DNA of 64,000 nucleotides, from assembly GCA_903871335.1 (NCBI GenBank), contig CAIQGE010000026.1:48427-112426 (forward strand). Direction: 5' to 3'. Each line of letters opens with the position of its first letter. The stretch's first letter is position 1. The notes under the pieces were generated by a model. That model had not been told where the DNA came from. It did no database searches and worked only from the letters and a program-made list of their open reading frames with translations. Positions 34,422 through 41,433 of this stretch are shown in pieces. The translations under genes were made by a program, and so were the position numbers. The stretch is from an uncultured Actinomycetes bacterium. GTDB lineage: Bacteria > Actinomycetota > Acidimicrobiia > Acidimicrobiales > RAAP-2.

Positions 34422-35099
34422 ATGGCATCTCTGTGGGGTTCACTCGTTCCACTCATCCTTGGCAGCGCGCTGGTGCCGATTCAGGTCATGATCACGCTTT
34501 TATTGCTCCGCTCGAAGTCGGGACGCGTCACCGCGGTCGCCTTCGTCGCCGGATTGACCTTCACACGAATGCTGCAGGGTGGGCTCTTTGGTCTCATTTT
34601 GTCGAACGCGGCGCCCGAGACTACGACGAGTGGGCCCGGCGTCATTCTCTCGGTCGTCATCCTGCTCACGGGTCTCCTATTGCTCGTCACTGGAATCAAG
34701 CAGGTGTTCACGACCGTGGACCCCGACGCTCCGCCGCCCAAGTGGCTAGCAATGACTGAATCCGTGACACCGCTCAAGGCCTTCGCCATCGGGGCGGGCA
34801 TGCTGCTCATTCAAGTGAAGTTCTGGCTCTTCACCTTGGGTGCTCTGTCCGCCATTGGTGCGGCGAACGTGGGGCAACCGTCGGCCTCAATTTATTTCTT
34901 TGTCTTCGTGATTCTCGCCGAGAGTCTGTCGATTCTGTCAGTACTCTTCGCGTACGTCGCACCGAAGAAGTCGAGCGAGGTGCTCGAAAAGGCCGCGGGA
35001 TGGTTACGCGCGAACAATCGCCTTCTCGTGATCGCACTGGGCGCGATCTTCGGCGTGTGGTTCATTGTCAAGGGCCTCGTCGGCCTCGGCGTTCTTTAG
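34422..35099 (+). CDS. GAP-family membrane protein, copy 2
   Basis: A 225-residue protein with about six membrane helices and the same layout as the protein encoded before the sulfatase (L-I-L-G-S-A-L-V-P-I-Q near the start, K-A-F-A-I-G-A-G-M-L, a late N-N-R-L-L-V-I-A-L-G). ATG 34422 lies 26 bases after the sulfatase stop. The frame is open upstream into the sulfatase but that part is a shadow. Likely cotranscribed with the sulfatase. A role in moving sulfated or desulfated lipids is an inference. Confidence 0.75.
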   Translation: MASLWGSLVPLILGSALVPIQVMITLLLLRSKSGRVTAVAFVAGLTFTRMLQGGLFGLILSNAAPETTTSGPGVILSVVILLTGLLLLVTGIKQVFTTVDPDAPPPKWLAMTESVTPLKAFAIGAGMLLIQVKFWLFTLGALSAIGAANVGQPSASIYFFVFVILAESLSILSVLFAYVAPKKSSEVLEKAAGWLRANNRLLVIALGAIFGVWFIVKGLVGLGVL

Positions 35100-35103
35100 G
35101 AGC

Positions 35104-36993
35104 TCACGGCGTGACGATCGCGAACTCGCGGTCGGCCTCGGCCAAAGCGCCGACGAGCGTGCCCAAGACGGACGGGTCCCCGACGACGCTCACCGCCTTC
35201 GACTGCAGCGCGTCGGGCAACGAGAGAACGCCGGCCACGAGACCGCCGAGCGCGAGGCGTGTGAGGGTGAAGGTCGTTGATCCTGCCGCCGGCGCGTCCG
35301 TTGTTCGATGATTGAGAGCACCGTTGCGCAGTTCGGTGACGTAGGTGACGTTCACGTCGGTGAATACCCACGAGATGACGAGGTGGAGGTCCCACGCCTT
35401 CGGTCCGTCAACACGAATCGCGATGGAATCAAAGATCTGTCCAATCGTGAGTGCCCCAAAGAGGTCCGGCGAATTGGAGGCGGTCGGTGTGCCAAAATTG
35501 CCATGTCGCAATTCCGTGGCTCCGCCCAAGTAGAAATTGCGCCACGTGCCGTTCTCGCAGCCGTAGGCCAGCTGTTCAAAGGCGTCAGCCTGCAGGGCGC
35601 GGGCGGCGGCGTGGTTTTCGTCACTGAACAAGACGTGATTGAGGACTTCAACGCACCAGCGGTAATCGCCCCCGTCAAAGGCGGTCTGTGCGATGGCCAC
35701 GGCGGCGTCGGCACCGCCGAAGGCTGACACGTAACGCCACGCGGCCTCGGTGGGCGTGTGGCTCCACAAGTGTGCGGGATTGCCATCGAACCAACCGAGA
35801 TAGCGCTGGTAGATCGCCTTGACGTTGTGACTGACCGATCCGTAGTACCCGTGGGTGTGCCAGGCCGCCACGAGCGCGGGAGGAATCTGCATCGCTTCGG
35901 CAATCTCGGTTCCGACGAGACCTTGGTTGATCATGCGCAGTGTCTGGTCGTGAAGGTAGAGGTACATGTCTCGTTGGACCGCGAGGAACTCCACAGCCCG
36001 ATCCTGGTTCCACGTGGGCCAGTGGTGCGACGCGAAAACGACATCGAGATCCGCACCAAAGAGATCAATGGTCTCATTCAGATAGTGCGCCCAATCGTGA
36101 GCGTCGCGAACAACCGCACCACGCAAGGTCAAGATGTTGTGCAAAGTGTGCGTCGCGTTCTCCGCCGCGCAGAGGGCGCGAAAGTCAGGGAAGAAGAAGT
36201 TCATCTCCGACGGCGCCTCGGTCCCGGGCGTCACCTGGAAGACAATGCGCACGCCGTCGATCGTGAGTTCCTGACCCGTAAAGGTGATGTCGAAATTCGG
36301 TGGAATCAATGTCGGAACACCGGTGGGGACTGTCTGGCCAAGTCCGGCACCGATCTGACCGGCGGGTCCTTTTTCGAGTGCGGCGCCGTACATGTAGGCG
36401 GCGCGGCGCGCCATGGCGGTACCGGCGAAAACATTCTCTTCAATCGCGTGGCTCATGAAGCCTTCGGGAGCGATGACGGGGATCTGTCGCTCAGCGACCT
36501 CCTCCTCGCTCAGCATCCCCTTCACCCCGCCGAAGTGGTCGATGTGCGAGTGCGTATAGATCATTGCCACGATGGGACGATCGCCGCGCAAAGATCGATA
36601 GAGGGCGAGCGCCGCGCTCGCCGTCTCCTGGACCGTGAGTGGGTCAATCACGAGGACGCCGCTGTCTCCCTCGACGAAGGTGACGTTGGAGATGTCAAAT
36701 CCGCGCACCTGATAAATGCCGGGCACGACCTCGTAGAGACCGTCGCGTGAGCAGAGTTGCCCTTGGCGCCACAGGCTCGGGTGCGCCGTGTCGGGAGCGT
36801 CAGAATGAATGAATTTGTAGGCGTCCAGATCCCACACCACTGAACCTTCGGCGTTGGTGATGGTGCGAGACTCGCTCGTTCCAAGGAGCCCGCGCTCAGC
36901 GTCGGAGAAATCTTGCCGATCAGCGAAGGGGAGGGACCGAGATGATTCTTCGAGGAAACGTCGAGTGGCTTCGGTGGCAGTTGAAGGTGTCAT
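35104..36993 (-). CDS. Alkyl sulfatase (SdsA1/BDS1-like metallo-beta-lactamase fold)
   Basis: A 629-residue protein that would hydrolyse primary or secondary alkyl sulfates. The zinc motif T-H-S-H-I-D-H-F-G-G, the A-E-N-A-T-H-T-L-H-N glutamates and histidine, and A-S-H-H-W-P-T-W are the family hallmarks. They are followed by the helical dimerisation domain and a C-terminal SCP2-like domain (about residues 500-629). No signal peptide, unlike secreted SdsA1. TATGGT six bases before ATG 36993 suggests a leaderless message. It is convergent with the GAP gene, four bases apart. Confidence 0.9.
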   Translation of the reverse strand: MTPSTATEATRRFLEESSRSLPFADRQDFSDAERGLLGTSESRTITNAEGSVVWDLDAYKFIHSDAPDTAHPSLWRQGQLCSRDGLYEVVPGIYQVRGFDISNVTFVEGDSGVLVIDPLTVQETASAALALYRSLRGDRPIVAMIYTHSHIDHFGGVKGMLSEEEVAERQIPVIAPEGFMSHAIEENVFAGTAMARRAAYMYGAALEKGPAGQIGAGLGQTVPTGVPTLIPPNFDITFTGQELTIDGVRIVFQVTPGTEAPSEMNFFFPDFRALCAAENATHTLHNILTLRGAVVRDAHDWAHYLNETIDLFGADLDVVFASHHWPTWNQDRAVEFLAVQRDMYLYLHDQTLRMINQGLVGTEIAEAMQIPPALVAAWHTHGYYGSVSHNVKAIYQRYLGWFDGNPAHLWSHTPTEAAWRYVSAFGGADAAVAIAQTAFDGGDYRWCVEVLNHVLFSDENHAAARALQADAFEQLAYGCENGTWRNFYLGGATELRHGNFGTPTASNSPDLFGALTIGQIFDSIAIRVDGPKAWDLHLVISWVFTDVNVTYVTELRNGALNHRTTDAPAAGSTTFTLTRLALGGLVAGVLSLPDALQSKAVSVVGDPSVLGTLVGALAEADREFAIVTP

Positions 36994-36999
36994 ATCAGC

Positions 37000-37005
37000 A
37001 CCATA
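37000..37005 (-). promoter_or_regulatory. Leaderless -10 box of the alkyl sulfatase (TATGGT)
   Basis: TATGGT on the minus strand, six bases before ATG 36993. No ribosome binding site is present. Confidence 0.45.
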
Positions 37006-37037
37006 GATCTATTGTCGAGAAACTTCGCAACTAGCGA

Positions 37038-38144
37038 CTAATGCGCTGCGGTCTCCTCCAGAACTCTGAAGGCCAGGGCGAGAACGGCCGCGAATCGCAC
37101 TTCGCCGGGCGTGGGTTCCTCCTCCTGGTCCTCAGTGTCCTCTTCGTCATTGTCCTCGTCGAATTCCTCGTCGTTCTCATCAAAATTGTCTAGATCCACG
37201 TCGTCGTCGGCGAAGTCGACCTCAAAGTCGGGCACGGCACTGAGAATCACCAGACGCGTGCCCTCGGCTGCAGCGGCCTGATCGTCATTGAGGAGAACGG
37301 CATCAACCAATGCGTCGACATCCTCGTCGTCGGGAACTTCGGCGACGTAGATCGTGAAGGAGGCGCCGGTTGCGACTTCCTCTGCCACCCAACTCAGGCA
37401 ACCCCGGACCGGAAGGAAACCGCCGTCAATCACATCTGAGAACAAGGTGGCCGATAGTTCGTCGTGCTCGAGAGGGCTGCACGTCGTTAGACCCGTTGTC
37501 TCCAGGGCGTCAGCGAGGGAGACGGCTACCTGCGCGAGATTCGTACGCGGAGCGTAGGCCTCAGGAAAGTCACCGACGATGGAGGGTCTGCCTCGTACGC
37601 CGCCGAAGGGATCCGAGGAACTCGACAGAGGTGTGGCGACGAAAAGGAGGCCGGGTCCATACGAGGTCGAGACTTCCACGAGCCCGCACTGGGCGAGTGA
37701 ATGCACTCGGTTCATCGCGTCCAGAGTGATTGAGGCTCGATCAACGAGCCGAGGATCGGCGAGTTCGCAGAATCTCTCTCCGAGGTCGTCGAGGTCGCCA
37801 TCGCGCGCGGCCAGGAAGTAGGCGGCCTTGCACCAGGGTTCATAAAAGTCGTAGCCCGCGGGGGGAATAACGGCGAGGGCGTCCAATGCGGCGCGAGCGG
37901 CAGCGCCGTCGGCACTGCGGTGAGCACGCACGACACGTCGTTGAGCGAACGTGAGCAACGTGTCCACGTCGTCACTGGTGAGTTCGTTTCGCACGGACGC
38001 ACGCTCGTCCTCATCTCCCTCGGCCACGCTCGCGACGATCCGAGCGATGGCGTCATCGAGAGGGTCCTCGCGAAAGCGCAAGAAATCATTCGATGAAATC
38101 TCGTAACGATGTTGTTGAAGCTCGGCGAGCGTGGCGGCGGACAT
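37038..38144 (-). CDS. Hypothetical protein with acidic tail
   Basis: A 368-residue soluble protein from ATG 38144. Helical in the first 170 residues, mixed in the middle, then a low-complexity stretch of Asp and Glu (about residues 305-345) before a final helix (F-A-A-V-L-A-L-A-F-R-V-L-E). No recognised domain. The start is supported by TACCGT six bases upstream. It is divergent from the SulP gene, 90 bp apart. Confidence 0.65.
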   Translation of the reverse strand: MSAATLAELQQHRYEISSNDFLRFREDPLDDAIARIVASVAEGDEDERASVRNELTSDDVDTLLTFAQRRVVRAHRSADGAAARAALDALAVIPPAGYDFYEPWCKAAYFLAARDGDLDDLGERFCELADPRLVDRASITLDAMNRVHSLAQCGLVEVSTSYGPGLLFVATPLSSSSDPFGGVRGRPSIVGDFPEAYAPRTNLAQVAVSLADALETTGLTTCSPLEHDELSATLFSDVIDGGFLPVRGCLSWVAEEVATGASFTIYVAEVPDDEDVDALVDAVLLNDDQAAAAEGTRLVILSAVPDFEVDFADDDVDLDNFDENDEEFDEDNDEEDTEDQEEEPTPGEVRFAAVLALAFRVLEETAAH

Positions 38145-38150
38145 GGGGCC

Positions 38151-38156
38151 ACGGTA
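38151..38156 (-). promoter_or_regulatory. Leaderless -10 box (TACCGT)
   Basis: TACCGT on the minus strand, six bases before ATG 38144 of the acidic-tail protein gene. Confidence 0.45.
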
Positions 38157-38234
38157 CTTCTCGCGACGCTCCCCGGAGTTCAAGGGCCACGTGAAGTCAC
38201 GCCAAGGTCGTCAAAGCGAGTAAACCAGTCATTC

Positions 38235-39899
38235 GTGAAGGGATCGTGGCGTCGCCTACTGCCGAGCAAGGACGACATGATCAAGGACGCCGTCGCCGGA
38301 ATCCCGGGAGCCATTGGTTCGGTGCCAGACGGCATGGCGGCCTCGGTTCTCGCGGGCGTGAACCCCATCCATGGGCTCTACGCGTCGTTCGCCGGTCCGG
38401 TGGCGGGTGGTCTCACGTCGTCGACGCAGTTCATGGTCATCACCACAACCAGCGCGGCCGCGCTCGCCGCGGGTTCCACGGTTGCGTCGGTGGCCCCGTC
38501 ACAACGCGCGGCCGCCATGATTCTCTTGACGGCCATCGCCGGTGCGGCGATGGTGCTCGCGGGCGTCTTCAAACTCGGAAGGTACGCGCGATTCGTCTCG
38601 TACTCCGTCATGCGGGGCTTCTTGGCTGGCGTGGCGGTCAACATCATTCTCGGGCAATTGCCTGACCTCACGGGTTCCCCCGCGCACGGTTCCCTCGCCA
38701 TTGACAAGGCGTGGGGAGTTCTCACGCATCCGCACAGCATGGATGTGCACACCATTCTGATCGGGGTCTTCGCGGGCGTCATTCTCGTGTCGACGTCACG
38801 CACGAGGTTCTCGTCCTTCGCCGCGCTCGTGGCGTTGATTATTCCCACCCTGACTACGGTTCTCCTCCACTGGGACGAGGTCCAGCGTGTCAGTTCGAAG
38901 GGCCCGATTCCGGCGGGTCTCCCTTTGCCGGGTATCCCTCATCTGTCGATGTTTACGCCGTCGCTTTTTGGTGGCGCATTGGCGGTGGCCGCTGTCGTGC
39001 TCGTCCAGGGCGTTGGCGTGGGCGAGGCGGTACCGAATCCCGACGGCACGGCCACGAACGTGAATCAAGACTTCGTCGCCGAAGGCGTCGGCAATCTCGC
39101 CTCGGCCCTCTTCAAGGGGCAACCCGTCGGTGGTTCCGTCGGACAAACGGCGCTGAATCGAACCGCGGGCGCTCGCACGCGATGGGCCGCCATCTTCTCG
39201 GGAATTTGGATGATGGCGATCCTGGTGGCTTTTTCCCCCGCGATCTCGCGCGTCGCGCTCACGACTCTGGCGGCGGTCTTGATCGTGGCGGCGGTGTCGT
39301 CGCTCGCGCCGGGCGAAATCCTCAACACGTGGCGAGCGGGTCCCAACTCCCAGATCGCCCTGGTGTCGACGTTTGTTGCCACCCTCTTTCTTCCAATTCC
39401 CGCCGCCGTCGGTCTGGGCGTCGTTATTTCGCTGCTCCTGCAGCTCAATCGCGAAGCGATGGATCTACGTGTCGTCCAACTACGGCTCAACGTCGACGGG
39501 TCATTTGACGAACTGCCGGTGCCCGACGAGCTCCCGTCACACGACGTCACCGTCCTCGACGTGTACGGCTCACTGCTGTACGCCGGCAGCCGCACACTTC
39601 AGGTACGACTGCCGGATCTGAACGGATTCTCACACGGCGCACTCGTTCTGCGACTGCGGGGACGCGCCCAACTCGGCAACACGTTTCTCCACGTCATTGA
39701 GGACTACGCCACACGACTGTCGGCCGTCGACGGGCGTTTGTTTTTGAGCGGCGTCTCGAGCGACCTAAACACGCAGCTCGACCGGTCCGGTGTTCTGAAG
39801 CGCGCTCCGATCGAGGTGGTCATCTCGACGACACGTATTGGCAAGTCGAGTCGAGAGGCCGTCGACCGAGCTCGTGCGTGGTTAGAAAGTGGACGCTAG
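38235..39899 (+). CDS. SulP-family anion transporter with STAS-like tail
   Basis: A 554-residue membrane protein of the SLC26/SulP family. It has A-V-A-G-I-P-G-A-I-G-S-V-P-D-G-M-A with the N-terminal proline-rich segment, N-P-I-H-G-L-Y-A-S-F-A-G-P at the start of the core, about twelve helices, and from about residue 420 a cytoplasmic STAS-like domain. Members carry sulfate, bicarbonate or carboxylates. Sulfate would fit the neighbouring sulfatases. GTG 38235 is taken as start. ATG 38277 is possible, and longer versions run into the divergent gene. Its stop shares CTAG with the antiporter stop. Confidence 0.85.
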   Translation: MKGSWRRLLPSKDDMIKDAVAGIPGAIGSVPDGMAASVLAGVNPIHGLYASFAGPVAGGLTSSTQFMVITTTSAAALAAGSTVASVAPSQRAAAMILLTAIAGAAMVLAGVFKLGRYARFVSYSVMRGFLAGVAVNIILGQLPDLTGSPAHGSLAIDKAWGVLTHPHSMDVHTILIGVFAGVILVSTSRTRFSSFAALVALIIPTLTTVLLHWDEVQRVSSKGPIPAGLPLPGIPHLSMFTPSLFGGALAVAAVVLVQGVGVGEAVPNPDGTATNVNQDFVAEGVGNLASALFKGQPVGGSVGQTALNRTAGARTRWAAIFSGIWMMAILVAFSPAISRVALTTLAAVLIVAAVSSLAPGEILNTWRAGPNSQIALVSTFVATLFLPIPAAVGLGVVISLLLQLNREAMDLRVVQLRLNVDGSFDELPVPDELPSHDVTVLDVYGSLLYAGSRTLQVRLPDLNGFSHGALVLRLRGRAQLGNTFLHVIEDYATRLSAVDGRLFLSGVSSDLNTQLDRSGVLKRAPIEVVISTTRIGKSSREAVDRARAWLESGR

Positions 39900-41170
39900 C
39901 TCGGCGTTGGACCGGTCCCGTGGAATCGCCGCCGACTCGTCGGTGGCACCGGCACGACGGCGAGGACTGGCGCATCGGCGCTCAGAGATCTCAGTGTCTG
40001 CACGTACCGCGTCGTCAGAGGATTGGCGCTGAGTCCGTGCAAGAGGACGCTGAGTGCGATCGTGATCGAGACGTAGGTGACCAGTGGCGTTACCCGCTGG
40101 CCTAGTTCGTCAGCCGCGAGGAGAGTAAAGACGACCGAGGCCAGTCCGCGTGGTCCGAACCATCCGATGTACGCCACTGTCGGATGTCCCAGTCGTGAAC
40201 GCACGAGAGCGAGGGCGACGGGGACGAGCCGGATCAACGTCAGACTCACAACGGCGTAGAGCGCCGCACGGGGTAAGAGTGAGCTCGAGAGCGCCGGACG
40301 CAACATGGCGGCCCCGAAGACGTACCACACGAAACAACCGAGCAGTTGACCGGCCTGCTCGTCGACCTCCACGAGCTGCGGGGCGATCGACTGCGCGGAC
40401 GCTCCGAATGCCAGACCGCCCAGAAAGGCGGCGATAAATCCATTGCCGTGCACCACGGTCGCGAGCCCGTAGGAACCAAGGGCGGTAGCCGTGACCGCGA
40501 CCCCGAGGCTGGCGCCGTCGGTCCAGTGGCGCTGGACCGCGGTGGCGAGAACTCGACCGACGAGAGCGCCCAATGCCAGCCCCACCAGCGCGCCGAGCGC
40601 GATTTCAACAACGGCAGACTGTACGTGCGTACCTATGGTGGCCGAGGTGCCGACCACCGCCGCGATTGCGAGAGCAACCACCGGGGTCACAATCCCGTCG
40701 TTCAGTCCGCTTTCAACGTTGAGCGCGCGTCGAACGCGGGCGGGCAACCGAGGGTCGGTGACGATGGAAGCGCCGAGGCTGGCATCCGTCGGCGCCAGGA
40801 CGGCACCAAGGAGGAGGGCTGCCCACCACCCCGAATGAGGTTGAAGTACGTGTGCGAACAGCGCACCGAGGATCACCGTCAGTGGAAGTCCTATGCCGAG
40901 TAGTCGAGCGGGTAGCCACGGATCATGCTGGAGCGAATGGATGCGAACGCGCGAGGCGTCGGCGAAAAGTACGAGTACGAGGGTCACCTCCGCGAGAAGT
41001 CGCACGCTGCTCGCCTGAGCACTGACGCTCAGGTCGTGCACGCCGCCACAGGCAACTCCGGCGGTGACGAAGACGAGGGGTTCGCTGATTCCCCAACGTG
41101 CGAAGGCGTGGGAGAACGTACTCCAGAGAACAATGAGAGCCGCGACGAGCGCGACGTCACCCCACGTCAC
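39896..41170 (-). CDS. CPA1-type cation:proton antiporter
   Basis: A 424-residue membrane protein with about twelve helices. The CPA1 core is clear: G-A-V-L-A-P-T-D-A-S-L-G in the first half, then R-A-L-N-V-E-S-G-L-N-D-G (the Asn-Asp type ion site), and a late W-F-G-P-R-G-L-A-S-V-V-F. It would exchange Na+ or K+ for protons. GTG start at 41170. No regulatory TrkA domain follows, and the C-terminal tail is short. Confidence 0.88.
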   Translation of the reverse strand: MTWGDVALVAALIVLWSTFSHAFARWGISEPLVFVTAGVACGGVHDLSVSAQASSVRLLAEVTLVLVLFADASRVRIHSLQHDPWLPARLLGIGLPLTVILGALFAHVLQPHSGWWAALLLGAVLAPTDASLGASIVTDPRLPARVRRALNVESGLNDGIVTPVVALAIAAVVGTSATIGTHVQSAVVEIALGALVGLALGALVGRVLATAVQRHWTDGASLGVAVTATALGSYGLATVVHGNGFIAAFLGGLAFGASAQSIAPQLVEVDEQAGQLLGCFVWYVFGAAMLRPALSSSLLPRAALYAVVSLTLIRLVPVALALVRSRLGHPTVAYIGWFGPRGLASVVFTLLAADELGQRVTPLVTYVSITIALSVLLHGLSANPLTTRYVQTLRSLSADAPVLAVVPVPPTSRRRFHGTGPTPS

Positions 41171-41433
41171 GGACGGTTCGCCAATGACACCGCCACCATG
41201 GAATCACTACTCACGCGGTACACGAGACCAAGGCTAGAACGCGGAGATACCGGTGCATAACGGCGTTCACGAGGTTGCGGTCGCAGCTCGTGTCCCGTGA
41301 TCACCGCGTGAACGCAGTAGGGACGACACAAAACCGGTGCCCGTGCGAATTCGTGGTCTAGGGTCCAGCATTGTGATGCGCCTCGCGAGGAGGTGCCGAG
41401 GGCGTTCGTGACCGTTCGCTGGAGGTAAAGGCT

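Noticed and set aside
33425..34456. Open frame of 343 codons on the minus strand
   Set aside because: It is antisense to the arylsulfatase, with no motif or start signal.
35758..36750. Open frame of 330 codons on the plus strand
   Set aside because: It is antisense to the alkyl sulfatase and carries no domain signature.
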